From positions 310,001 to 374,000 of the forward strand of contig NZ_CP076361.1 in NCBI RefSeq assembly GCF_018798885.1: 64,000 nucleotides of DNA. The letters run 5' to 3'. This stretch comes from Gemmobacter fulvus. GTDB lineage: Bacteria > Pseudomonadota > Alphaproteobacteria > Rhodobacterales > Rhodobacteraceae. How positions within the stretch are numbered: position 1 is the stretch's first letter; the number at the start of each line of letters is the position of its first letter. Below the pieces are notes generated by a model. It searched no databases. It was given only the letters and a program-made list of their open reading frames with translations, and was not told the DNA's origin. Shown here piece by piece: positions 17,940 through 25,482 of the stretch. A program made the translations under genes and the position numbers.

Positions 17940-18083
17940 GTGACAGACCGTCTTGCGCTTGTCCTCGGGCTGTTGCTCGTGACGCTGATTACAGCCGACA
18001 TCCTCGCCAATGGCGGGGATGTTTTGCTGTTTCTTGCGAAAAAATTTGCCGATCTGACCGAATATCTGATCTTCTGGCGCTGA
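17940..18083 (+). CDS. 47-residue membrane peptide between the two gap genes
   Basis: A short gene starting with GTG, 10 bases after the gap-1 stop and preceded by a clean GGAGGGG site. It reads (V/M)TDRLALVLGLLLVTLITA, continues DILANGGDVLLFLAKKFADL, and ends TEYLIFWR. It has one N-terminal membrane segment and an amphipathic, aromatic C-terminal end. I recall similar short proteins after gap in other Rhodobacterales, which supports it being real, but I cannot search here. It is probably co-translated with gap-1. Function unknown; a membrane-anchored partner of GAPDH or of the envelope is possible. Confidence 0.7.
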   Translation: MTDRLALVLGLLLVTLITADILANGGDVLLFLAKKFADLTEYLIFWR

Positions 18084-18124
18084 GCGGGCAGAAGTTCCGG
18101 TTGATATTTGCGCCGATCCGCTCA

Positions 18125-18138
18125 TGTTAGCGCTAGCA
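18125..18138. promoter_or_regulatory. CceR-like operator before gap-2
   Basis: TGTTAGCGCTAGCA matches every fixed base of the LacI-type consensus TGNTANCGNTANCA. It lies 51 bases upstream of the gap-2 start, between the short membrane-peptide gene and gap-2, so gap-2 probably has its own promoter as well as any read-through. Confidence 0.7.
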
Positions 18139-18188
18139 TCGCGCCGCGAGATTCGCAGGCGCATCTGTCCATGGGCAAGGAGGCTACC

Positions 18189-19190
18189 ATGACCGTCAAA
18201 GTAGCAATCAATGGCTTCGGCCGTATCGGGCGCAACGTGCTGCGCGGCATCATCGAATCAGGTCGGACCGATATCGAGGTGGTCGCGATCAACGATCTGG
18301 GCCCGGTGGAAACCAATGCCCATCTGCTGCGGTTTGATTCGGTGCATGGCCGGTTTCCGGCAACCGTGACCACCACCGCGGACACCATCGACGTGGGTCG
18401 CGGCCCGATCCGCGTGACCGCGATGCGCAACCCGGCAGATCTGCCCTGGGGCGATGTGGACATCGTGATGGAATGCACCGGCATTTTCACCTCCAAGGAA
18501 AAATGCCTGGCCCATCTGGAAAACGGCTCGAAGCGGGTGCTGATCTCGGCCCCCGGTGACGGCGCCGACAAGACCATCGTCTATGGCGTGAACCATGGCA
18601 CGCTGACCAAGGACGATGTGGTGGTCTCCAACGCCTCCTGCACCACCAACTGCCTGTCGCCGGTCGCCAAGGTGCTGAATGACGCCATCGGCATCAAGCG
18701 CGGCTTCATGACCACGATCCATTCCTACACCGGCGACCAGCCGACGCTGGATACCATGCACAAGGATCTGTATCGCGCCCGGGCCGCGGCCCTGTCGATG
18801 ATCCCCACCTCGACCGGGGCGGCCAAGGCCGTGGGTCTGGTGCTGCCGGAACTGAAGGGCAAGCTGGATGGCGTGGCGATCCGGGTGCCGACGCCGAATG
18901 TCTCGGTGGTGGATTTCGTGTTTGAGACGCTGCGCGAAACGACGGTGCAGGAAGTCAACGATGCGGTCCGGGCGGCGGCCAATGGCCCGCTGAAGGGGAT
19001 TCTGGGCTTTACCGATCAGCCGAATGTCAGCTCTGACTTCAACCACGACCCCCATTCCAGCGTGTTCCACATGGATCAGACCAAGGTGATGGAGGGCACG
19101 ATGGTGCGTATCCTCAGCTGGTATGACAATGAATGGGGCTTCTCCAACCGCATGGCGGATACCGCCGTCGCCATGGGCAAACTGATCTGA
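18189..19190 (+). CDS. gap: glyceraldehyde-3-phosphate dehydrogenase, type I (copy 2, NAD-type)
   Basis: A 333-residue GAPDH with the same catalytic layout as copy 1: Cys151 in [12 protein letters not shown] and His178. Here the cofactor loop reads AIND with Asp36, the usual NAD-binding residue, and the second cofactor position reads Thr189-Met190. It is therefore the likely glycolytic, NAD-dependent enzyme of the pair. AAGGAGG lies 7 bases before the ATG at 18189 and decides the start over an earlier in-frame codon. Copies 1 and 2 have the same architecture without gaps over most of their length, consistent with an old duplication. A strong terminator follows. Confidence 0.96.
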   Translation: MTVKVAINGFGRIGRNVLRGIIESGRTDIEVVAINDLGPVETNAHLLRFDSVHGRFPATVTTTADTIDVGRGPIRVTAMRNPADLPWGDVDIVMECTGIFTSKEKCLAHLENGSKRVLISAPGDGADKTIVYGVNHGTLTKDDVVVSNASCTTNCLSPVAKVLNDAIGIKRGFMTTIHSYTGDQPTLDTMHKDLYRARAAALSMIPTSTGAAKAVGLVLPELKGKLDGVAIRVPTPNVSVVDFVFETLRETTVQEVNDAVRAAANGPLKGILGFTDQPNVSSDFNHDPHSSVFHMDQTKVMEGTMVRILSWYDNEWGFSNRMADTAVAMGKLI

Positions 19191-19212
19191 TCGCGGCCAC
19201 CTCTGGTCAGAG

Positions 19213-19234
19213 GGGCGCCTTCGGGCGCCCTTTT
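19213..19234 (+). terminator. intrinsic terminator after gap-2
   Basis: GGGCGCC, the stable tetraloop TTCG, GGCGCCC, then TTTT. It lies 22 bases after the gap-2 stop. Confidence 0.9.
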
Positions 19235-19253
19235 CACATCGGCAAGCCATGCA

Positions 19254-19271
19254 CATGCTGCATTGCGGCAT
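19254..19271 (+). repeat. imperfect palindrome ATGCTGC / GCGGCAT, copy 2
   Basis: Arms ATGCTGC and GCGGCAT surround ATT. The arms and the single T-G imperfection are the same as at 8478-8497, and both copies follow the word AAGCCATGC. It lies upstream of the DUF1127 gene and 17 bases before a CceR-like site. A PhaR-type or similar regulator site is possible. Confidence 0.5.
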
Positions 19272-19287
19272 CCCGGGTTTGATGGGT

Positions 19288-19301
19288 TGTTAGCGCCATC
19301 A
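19288..19301. promoter_or_regulatory. CceR-like operator before the DUF1127 gene
   Basis: TGTTAGCGCCATCA matches the consensus TGNTANCGNTANCA at all but one fixed base. It is 74 bases upstream of the DUF1127 start and could place that small gene under the same carbon regulator as gap. Confidence 0.5.
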
Positions 19302-19375
19302 TCCTCCCCCATCTAGGTGTCATGGCAGGCATACGGCCCGCCATGGACGCCACGAGATGTGGAAAGGATACGACC

Positions 19376-19543
19376 ATGCTGACCTTGATCGAAAAACTGC
19401 AAACTGCTGCCCGCAACCATGCACGCTATCGCCAGACCCGTGACGAGATCGCCCGCCTGCCTATGGATGTGGCGCTGGATCTGGGCATCTATCCCGGCGA
19501 TGCGCATCACATTGCCCGCGACGCGGTCTATGGCCGGGCCTGA
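19376..19543 (+). CDS. DUF1127 family small protein
   Basis: A 55-residue protein with the DUF1127 pattern: an N-terminal amphipathic helix with basic residues (LIEKLQTAARNHARYRQTRDEI), then ARLPMDVALDLGIYPGD, equivalent to the L.d.lL.DiG. core of the family. In alphaproteobacteria DUF1127 proteins are arginine-rich small proteins, some affecting phosphate or carbon uptake and binding RNA through the mRNA or protein; no function is shown here. GAAAGGA precedes the ATG at 19376, which decides the start over an earlier in-frame ATG. The promoter region holds a palindrome and a CceR-like site. It converges with coaD 6 bases away. Confidence 0.8.
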   Translation: MLTLIEKLQTAARNHARYRQTRDEIARLPMDVALDLGIYPGDAHHIARDAVYGRA

Positions 19544-19549
19544 GCCCGC

Positions 19550-20041
19550 CTAGCTGTATTTGGCGCGCAGCGCTTCTTGGACCGGCGGTGTCACGAATTT
19601 CGAGACATCGCCATTCAACCGCGCAATCTCTTTCACCAGTTTCGACGCGATGGCCTGCCTGCGGGCATCGGCCATCATGAACACCGTCTCGATGCTGGCA
19701 TCCAGCGCACGGTTCATTCCAACCATCTGAAATTCATATTCAAAATCGGCAACCGCGCGCAGACCGCGCACGATGACTCCCGCGCCCACGTCGCGGGCGC
19801 AGTCGATCAGCAGATTTTCGAACGGATGCACGACAATCTCGCCGCCGGTCTTGGCCAGGATACCGGCACATTCGGCTTCGACCATGGCCACCCGCTCTTC
19901 AAGGCTGAACAGCGGGCCCTTGTCCCGGTTGATGGCAACGCCGATCACAAGCCGATCCACCAGCTGCATTGCGCGCTGAATGATATCGACATGGCCAAGC
20001 GTGATCGGGTCAAATGTCCCCGGATACAGACCGATGCGCAT
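19550..20041 (-). CDS. coaD: phosphopantetheine adenylyltransferase
   Basis: CoaD, 163 residues, transfers AMP from ATP to 4'-phosphopantetheine, the penultimate step of coenzyme A synthesis. The nucleotidyltransferase motif TLGH is at residues 14-17 within YPGTFDPITLGHVDII. A second family block is GVIVRGLRAVADFEYEFQM near residue 90, and the ISS-like region appears as ASKLVKEIARLNGDVSKFV. Length is typical. The ribosome site before the ATG is GAGGGG. It converges closely with the DUF1127 gene and is preceded by a hairpin that ends the upstream CBS gene. Confidence 0.97.
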   Translation of the reverse strand: MRIGLYPGTFDPITLGHVDIIQRAMQLVDRLVIGVAINRDKGPLFSLEERVAMVEAECAGILAKTGGEIVVHPFENLLIDCARDVGAGVIVRGLRAVADFEYEFQMVGMNRALDASIETVFMMADARRQAIASKLVKEIARLNGDVSKFVTPPVQEALRAKYS

Positions 20042-20082
20042 GGCTTTCCCCTCCGATGCCTCGCGACACGCAACAATATTGC

Positions 20083-20110
20083 GCGGCGCTTTGCAAGAAC
20101 AAAGCGCCGC
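20083..20110 (-). terminator. hairpin between the CBS gene and coaD
   Basis: GCGGCGCTTTG and CAAAGCGCCGC form a perfect 11-base stem with a 6-base loop. It lies 37 bases downstream of the CBS gene on the minus strand. There is no T-run, so termination may be partial or Rho-aided. Confidence 0.55.
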
Positions 20111-20146
20111 GGCGCAGCATTTGCCGCAGATCGGCGGGTCCCCGGT

Positions 20147-20581
20147 TCAGAACCCCTTGATCATGCCTTCCAGCGCATCCTTCTCGGCCGCCAGTTCCAT
20201 CAGGCGCGATTTCACCACGTCCCCGATGGAAATGAGGCCGACCATTTCGTCGCCTTCCATCACCGGCATATGGCGGAACCGGCCATCGGTCATCTTTTGC
20301 AACACCGAATGGGTTGTTTCTTCGCGTTTGCAGCTGATGATCTTGGCCGTCATCAGCGTATCCACGGCCTCGGTCAGGCAAGACGGGCCGCGTTTGCCCA
20401 ATTCGCGCACGATGTCACGTTCCGACACGATCCCCGCCACGCGCTTGCCATCCGGCGACACGATCACCGCCCCGATTCGGCGTGACGACAGCACCTCGGC
20501 CACCTGAGCAACGGGCGTTCCGGGCATTACAGTCACAACACCATCATCCGCCTTTGATTTCAGGATCTGCGATACGAGCAT
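20147..20581 (-). CDS. CBS-pair domain protein
   Basis: A 144-residue stand-alone protein made of two CBS domains: residues 1-70 (VVTVMPGTPVAQVAEVLSSRRIGAVIVSPDGKRVAGIVSERDIVREL) and 75-140 (KMTDGRFRHMPVMEGDEMVGLISIGDVV). CBS pairs bind adenosine nucleotides and act as energy sensors or regulatory modules. This one has no attached effector domain, so its partner is unknown. AAGGAGGAG lies before the ATG at 20581 and decides the start. It follows the LysR gene by 49 bases on the same strand. Confidence 0.9.
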   Translation of the reverse strand: MLVSQILKSKADDGVVTVMPGTPVAQVAEVLSSRRIGAVIVSPDGKRVAGIVSERDIVRELGKRGPSCLTEAVDTLMTAKIISCKREETTHSVLQKMTDGRFRHMPVMEGDEMVGLISIGDVVKSRLMELAAEKDALEGMIKGF

Positions 20582-20630
20582 GGGCTCCTCCTTCTCTATG
20601 GTCAAAGCCTTGCGCCTGCGCAATTTTATG

Positions 20631-21521
20631 TCAAGCCAAAGCTTCCAGGCGCAACACTTCTTTGCGTATTCCCTGCGCCAGCAAGTCGGCAAAGCGATTG
20701 AGCCGTTCGACCCGCCCGTCATCCGCATGACGGATCAGCCAGAAGCTGCGGGTGAGGCTGATCTGGTCGGCTATCACCCGGATCAGCTCGGGTGCCGAAG
20801 GCAGCGCAAAGTCATGCACCACGCCGATCCCTGCCCCGTGCCGCAACCAGTTCAGCTGCACCGACACCGAATTTGACGCCAGCGGGATCCGCTCGGCCCC
20901 CAATTGGCCCAGATAATCCAGCTCTTTGTCAAAGATCATGTCGGCAATATAGCCCACCATGCGATGCGCCCGCAGATCCTCCACCGACTGCACCGCCGGG
21001 TGCTGCGCAAGATATTGGGTCGAGGCCGCCAGATGCAGCCGGTAATCGGTCAGCTTCTGCACCGTCAGCCGCCCGGTTTCGGGGCGCGAGACCGCAATGG
21101 CAATATCCGCCTCGCGTTTTGACAGGTTGAACACCCGCGGCAGCGCCACGATCTGCACCTCCAGCCCCGGATTGTTATCGCAGATCGCCGCCAGAACCTG
21201 CGGCAGCAGATAGTTGGCACAACCATCCGGGGCACCGATGCGAATCTGCCCGGTCAGCCCATGGGTGCCGCGCAACTCTTCCACCGCCCCCGCCATCGCC
21301 AGTTCGGCGCGTTCGGCATGGGCCAGGATGCGGCTGCCCTCGGCGGTCAGCCCATAGCCTTGCGGGCTTTTCACGAAAAGCCGCGCCTCCAGCACATCCT
21401 CCAGCCGCGCGATGCGGCGGCCTACCGTCGCCGGATCCAGCCGCAGCGCCTTGCCCGCGCCCGACAGGCTTTCAGCGCGCGTCACCGCCAGAAACAGCCG
21501 CAGGTCGTCCCAATCCATCAT
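20631..21521 (-). CDS. LysR family regulator, divergent from the valine catabolism genes
   Basis: A 296-residue LysR-type regulator. Its winged helix-turn-helix spans LRLFLAVTRAESLSGAGKAL and DPATVGRRIARLEDVLEARLF; the effector domain follows from about residue 90. It is divergent from mmsA across 120 bases that hold direct and inverted repeats. In Rhodobacterales such a regulator next to mmsA is likely to control valine degradation, but the ligand is not known. The start is one of two consecutive ATG codons (21521 or 21518). The direct repeat nearest this gene lies only 6 bases upstream of its start, which suggests autoregulation. Confidence 0.9.
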   Translation of the reverse strand: MMDWDDLRLFLAVTRAESLSGAGKALRLDPATVGRRIARLEDVLEARLFVKSPQGYGLTAEGSRILAHAERAELAMAGAVEELRGTHGLTGQIRIGAPDGCANYLLPQVLAAICDNNPGLEVQIVALPRVFNLSKREADIAIAVSRPETGRLTVQKLTDYRLHLAASTQYLAQHPAVQSVEDLRAHRMVGYIADMIFDKELDYLGQLGAERIPLASNSVSVQLNWLRHGAGIGVVHDFALPSAPELIRVIADQISLTRSFWLIRHADDGRVERLNRFADLLAQGIRKEVLRLEALA

Positions 21522-21526
21522 ACACC

Positions 21527-21582
21527 CAAAAATGCAAAGCGTTTTTGAAATATTGCCGCTTTGCCGGGCAAAAATGCAAGGC
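21527..21582. promoter_or_regulatory. direct and inverted repeats in the lysR / mmsA control region
   Basis: CAAAAATGCAA occurs at 21527-21537 and 21569-21579, exactly 42 bases apart (four helical turns). Between them GCAAAGCG (21534-21541) and CGCTTTGC (21557-21564) form a perfect 8-base inverted repeat. This spacing fits a LysR tetramer bridging two sites over both promoters. Confidence 0.6.
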
Positions 21583-21641
21583 TATTGTCAGTGCAGCTTA
21601 TTGGGCCGGCTGACTTCGGCCAAACCGTTCGGGAGGACGCC

Positions 21642-23141
21642 ATGAAAGAGATCGGACACTGGATCAACGGCAAGCATGTGAAGGGCAACTCGGGCCGCTT
21701 TGCTGATGTTTTCAACCCCGCCACCGGCGAAGTGCAGGCGCGTGTCGCGCTCGCCAGCAAGGCCGAGCTGGACGCCGCCACCGCCGATGCGGCCAAGGCG
21801 CAGGTCAAATGGGGTGCCACCAACCCGCAGCGCCGCGCCCGGGTGATGATGAAATTCGTCGACCTGCTGAACCGCGACATGGACAAGCTGGCCGAGGCGC
21901 TGTCCTCAGAACATGGCAAGACCATCCCGGATGCCAAGGGCGACATCCAGCGCGGCCTTGAAGTGATCGAATTCTGCATTGCCGCGCCGCATCTGCTCAA
22001 GGGCGAATTCACCGACAGCGCAGGCCCCGGCATCGACATGTATTCCATGCGTCAGCCGATCGGCGTGGCGGCGGGCATCACCCCGTTCAACTTCCCCGCC
22101 ATGATCCCGCTGTGGAAAATGGGCCCGGCGCTGGCCTGCGGCAATGCCTTCATCCTCAAGCCGTCCGAGCGTGACCCCTCGGTGCCGATGATGCTGGCCG
22201 AGTTGATGAAAGAAGCGGGCCTGCCCGATGGCGTGCTGCAAGTGATCAACGGCGACAAGGAATCGGTCGATGCGATCATCGACAATCCGGATATCGCCGG
22301 GATCGGTTTTGTCGGCTCCACCCCGATTGCCGAATATATCTATGGGCGCGGCTGCTCCAACGGCAAGCGCGTGCAGTGCTTCGGCGGTGCCAAGAACCAC
22401 ATGATCATCATGCCGGATGCCGATCTCGATCAGGCCGCCGATGCGCTGGTGGGCGCGGGCTATGGCGCCGCTGGCGAACGCTGCATGGCGATTTCGGTCG
22501 CGGTGCCGGTGGGTGATGAAACCGCAGACCGCCTGATCGAAAAGCTGATCCCGCGGATCGAAAAGCTGAAGGTCGGCCCCTATACGGGCGGCAATGATGT
22601 GGATTATGGCCCGGTCGTGACCGCCGCCGCCAAGGCCAATATCCTCAAACTGGTGGAAAGCGGCGTGGCACAGGGCGCCAAGCTGGTGGTCGATGGCCGA
22701 AACTTCAACCTGCAAGGCTATGAGGACGGCTTCTTTGTCGGCCCGCACCTGTTTGACCATGTGACCACCGACATGGACATCTATCGCAAGGAAATCTTCG
22801 GCCCCGTGCTGTCGACCGTGCGCGCCAAAACCTATGAAGAGGCGCTGGGATATGCGATGGACCATGAATATGGCAATGGCACCGCGATCTTCACCCGCGA
22901 TGGTGACACCGCGCGCGATTTTGCCAACCGCATCAACGTCGGCATGATCGGCATCAACGTGCCGATCCCGGTTCCGCTGGCCTATCACACCTTCGGCGGC
23001 TGGAAAAAATCCGCCTTTGGCGACCTGAACCAGCACGGGCCGGATTCCTTCCGCTTCTACACGCGCACCAAGACCATCACCTCGCGCTGGCCCAGCGGCA
23101 TCAAGGAAGGCGCAAGCCTGAACTTCAAGCAGATGGATTGA
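21642..23141 (+). CDS. mmsA: methylmalonate-semialdehyde dehydrogenase (CoA-acylating)
   Basis: MmsA, 499 residues, oxidises methylmalonate (or malonate) semialdehyde to propionyl-CoA (or acetyl-CoA) with NAD and CoA in valine, thymine and inositol degradation. The aldehyde dehydrogenase fold shows the cofactor segment GITPFNFPAMIPLWK near residue 145, the glycine motif GFVGSTPIAEYI, and catalytic Cys281 in GAAGERCMAIS, the MmsA form of the active site. GGGAGGA precedes the ATG at 21642, favouring it over a start 27 codons upstream. It leads the valine gene set; the next gene begins 174 bases later after a hairpin and a possible operator. Confidence 0.96.
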   Translation: MKEIGHWINGKHVKGNSGRFADVFNPATGEVQARVALASKAELDAATADAAKAQVKWGATNPQRRARVMMKFVDLLNRDMDKLAEALSSEHGKTIPDAKGDIQRGLEVIEFCIAAPHLLKGEFTDSAGPGIDMYSMRQPIGVAAGITPFNFPAMIPLWKMGPALACGNAFILKPSERDPSVPMMLAELMKEAGLPDGVLQVINGDKESVDAIIDNPDIAGIGFVGSTPIAEYIYGRGCSNGKRVQCFGGAKNHMIIMPDADLDQAADALVGAGYGAAGERCMAISVAVPVGDETADRLIEKLIPRIEKLKVGPYTGGNDVDYGPVVTAAAKANILKLVESGVAQGAKLVVDGRNFNLQGYEDGFFVGPHLFDHVTTDMDIYRKEIFGPVLSTVRAKTYEEALGYAMDHEYGNGTAIFTRDGDTARDFANRINVGMIGINVPIPVPLAYHTFGGWKKSAFGDLNQHGPDSFRFYTRTKTITSRWPSGIKEGASLNFKQMD

Positions 23142-23149
23142 TCTACGGT

Positions 23150-23171
23150 GGGTGCCGCCACGGCGGCACCC
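23150..23171 (+). terminator. strong hairpin between mmsA and the acyl-CoA dehydrogenase gene
   Basis: GGGTGCCGCC and GGCGGCACCC form a perfect 10-base stem with a 2-base apex, 8 bases after the mmsA stop. No T-run follows. It probably reduces read-through or protects the mmsA message. Confidence 0.5.
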
Positions 23172-23276
23172 GCACCCCTTCGGATGCCCCGGCGCGCATC
23201 CTCCCCGGCTTCGGCCATGGCTTCGCAGAGCGGCCCTGCAAATCTGTCACCTTGCAAAACTTCTGCAATGTTCCAC

Positions 23277-23296
23277 AATTAAACAGGCGTTCAATT
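23277..23296. promoter_or_regulatory. near-perfect palindrome before the acyl-CoA dehydrogenase gene
   Basis: AATTAAAC and GTTCAATT surround AGGC; the 8-base arms differ at one position. It ends 19 bases before the ATG and overlaps the leader. The form resembles TetR-family operators seen before acyl-CoA degradation genes. It is unlike the repeats upstream of mmsA, suggesting a second regulator. Confidence 0.5.
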
Positions 23297-23315
23297 CCAG
23301 CAAGGGAGGCTCGGG

Positions 23316-24461
23316 ATGGATTTCGCACTCAGCGAAGAACAGCAGGCCATTTTCGATATGGCGCAGGCATTCGGGCAGGATCATATCGCGCCCCATGCCC
23401 GGCAATGGGAGGCCGAGGGCACGATTCCGAAAGCCCTGTGGGCCAAGGTGGCGGAACTGGGTCTGGGCGGCATCTATGTCAGCGAAGATCACGGCGGATC
23501 GGGGCTGACCCGGCTGGATGCGACGCTGGTGTTCGAAGCGCTCGCCATGGCCTGCCCGGCGGTGTCCTCCTTCCTGTCGATCCACAATATGTGCGGCGGC
23601 ATGATCGACAAATTCGGCAGCGACGCGCTGAAGGCGCGGGTTTTGCCAAAGCTGTGCAGCATGGAGCAGATCTTTGCCTATTGCCTGACGGAACCCGGTT
23701 CCGGCTCGGATGCGGCGGCGCTGCGCACCAAGGCCCTGCGCGACAACGAGGGTTATCGGCTGACCGGCACCAAGGCCTTCATTTCCGGCGGTGGCTATGC
23801 CGATGGCTATATCGTCATGGCCCGCACCGGAGAGGACGGGCCGCGCGGCATTTCGGCCATCGTCGTCCCCGATGGCGCGGCGGGCCTGTCCTTTGGCGGG
23901 CTGGAAGACAAGATGGGCTGGCGCGCACAGCCGACGCGGCAGGTGCAGATGGATGATTGCGCCGTGCCTGCCGACAATCTGATCGGCGTGGAGGGCAAGG
24001 GCTTTGCCTATGCTATGGCCGGGCTGGATGGCGGGCGGCTGAACATCGCGGCCAGCGCCCTTGGCGGCGCACAGGCGGCCTTTGACGCGACGCTGGCCTA
24101 TATGGGCGAACGCCGGGCCTTTGGCAAAACGCTGGACCAGTTTCAGGCGCTGCAATTCCGTCTGGCCGAACTGGAGGTCAAACTGCAATCGGCGCGCATC
24201 TTCCTGCGACAGGCGGCGTGGAAGCTGGACAATGCCGCCCCGGATGCCACGAAATTCTGTGCCATGGCCAAGCTTTATGTCACGGATGCGGCCTTTGATG
24301 TCGCCAATCAATGCCTGCAACTGCATGGTGGTTACGGCTATCTGGCCGATTACGGCGTGGAAAAGATCATGCGGGATCTTCGCGTGCATCAGATTCTGGA
24401 AGGTACCAATGAAATCATGCGCCTGATCGTGTCGCGCGCTCTTCTGGAGGCACGCGGATGA
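23316..24461 (+). CDS. isobutyryl-CoA dehydrogenase (acyl-CoA dehydrogenase family)
   Basis: A 381-residue FAD-dependent acyl-CoA dehydrogenase, probably converting isobutyryl-CoA to methacrylyl-CoA in valine degradation. Family features are YCLTEPGSGSDAAAL near residue 122, the SGGGYAD flavin segment, and the catalytic base Glu362 in HQILEGTNEIMRLIV, in the position used by short-chain and isobutyryl enzymes. The substrate call rests mainly on the neighbours, mmsA upstream and the hydrolase and mmsB downstream. AAGGGAGG precedes the ATG. It overlaps the next gene by 4 bases (ATGA). Confidence 0.9.
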   Translation: MDFALSEEQQAIFDMAQAFGQDHIAPHARQWEAEGTIPKALWAKVAELGLGGIYVSEDHGGSGLTRLDATLVFEALAMACPAVSSFLSIHNMCGGMIDKFGSDALKARVLPKLCSMEQIFAYCLTEPGSGSDAAALRTKALRDNEGYRLTGTKAFISGGGYADGYIVMARTGEDGPRGISAIVVPDGAAGLSFGGLEDKMGWRAQPTRQVQMDDCAVPADNLIGVEGKGFAYAMAGLDGGRLNIAASALGGAQAAFDATLAYMGERRAFGKTLDQFQALQFRLAELEVKLQSARIFLRQAAWKLDNAAPDATKFCAMAKLYVTDAAFDVANQCLQLHGGYGYLADYGVEKIMRDLRVHQILEGTNEIMRLIVSRALLEARG

Positions 24462-25480
24462 GCGAGATCCTGATCCGCCGCGAGGGCCGTGCCGGGCGGA
24501 TCACGCTCAACCGCCCCGAGGCGCTGAATGCGCTCAGCTATCCGATGTGTCTGGCGCTGGATGCGGCCCTGATCGGCTGGCGCGATGACCCCGATGTGGC
24601 GCTGGTGCTGATTGATGCCGCAGGCGACCGGGCCTTCTGTGCGGGTGGCGATATTGCCCAGCTTTATGCCGAAGGCATCGCGGGCAATCACGACCATGGC
24701 CGCGATTTCTGGCGCGATGAATACCGGATGAACGCGCGGATTGCCGACTATGCCAAACCCGTGGTCAGTCTGATCCATGGCTTCTGCATGGGCGGCGGTG
24801 TCGGGGTGGCCTGCCATGCCAGCCATCGCATCGTCGGCGAAACCGCGCAGATCGCCATGCCCGAATGTGCCATCGGTCTGGTGCCGGATGTGGGCGGCTC
24901 GGCCCTGCTGGCCCATGCGCCGGGGCATCTGGGCGCCTATCTGGGCACGACCGGGCGGCGCATGGGGCCTGCCGATGCGATCTATGCCGGGTTTGCCGAT
25001 TGTTTTGTGCCGCAAGCCGCATGGCCGGACCTGATTGCCACGCTGTGCGCCACCGGTGATGTGGCGGCGATTCGGGGCCAGACGCCCCCGCCCGCCAGCC
25101 TGCCCGCCTTGCAACCCCAGATCGACCGGCATTTCGCCAGCGCCGATCTGGCCCGCGTGCTGGCCAGCCTTGACGGCGACGACAGCGATTTCGCGCGCGA
25201 GACACGCCTGACGCTCGGCCGTGTGTCGCCGCTGGCGGCGGCGCTGACCCTCGCCATTCAGGCGCAGCTTGGGCCGCCCCCCAGCCTGCGGCAGGCCCTG
25301 GAGCTGGAATACCGGGTGTCGTTCCGCGCGCAGGCCGATACCGATTTTCTGGAAGGCATCCGCGCGATGATCATCGACAAGGATCGCAAACCCCGCTGGC
25401 AGGCGGCGGCGGATGCGGTGGCGATTGCCGCCCTTCTGGCCCCACTCGGCCCGGATACCCTGACATTCACGGAGGAATAG
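24458..25480 (+). CDS. 3-hydroxyisobutyryl-CoA hydrolase (enoyl-CoA hydratase/isomerase family)
   Basis: A 340-residue crotonase-fold thioesterase that releases 3-hydroxyisobutyrate from its CoA ester, keeping toxic methacrylyl-CoA low. The oxyanion-hole segments are FCAGGDIAQLY near residue 60 and HGFCMGGGVGVACHA near residue 107. PECAIGLVPDVGGS carries the acidic catalytic region. The C-terminal signature DFLEGIRAMIIDKDRKPRW distinguishes hydrolases of this type from ordinary hydratases. It overlaps the dehydrogenase gene by 4 bases, and mmsB begins 2 bases after its stop, so the three are one operon. Confidence 0.93.
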   Translation: MSEILIRREGRAGRITLNRPEALNALSYPMCLALDAALIGWRDDPDVALVLIDAAGDRAFCAGGDIAQLYAEGIAGNHDHGRDFWRDEYRMNARIADYAKPVVSLIHGFCMGGGVGVACHASHRIVGETAQIAMPECAIGLVPDVGGSALLAHAPGHLGAYLGTTGRRMGPADAIYAGFADCFVPQAAWPDLIATLCATGDVAAIRGQTPPPASLPALQPQIDRHFASADLARVLASLDGDDSDFARETRLTLGRVSPLAAALTLAIQAQLGPPPSLRQALELEYRVSFRAQADTDFLEGIRAMIIDKDRKPRWQAAADAVAIAALLAPLGPDTLTFTEE

Positions 25481-25482
25481 CC

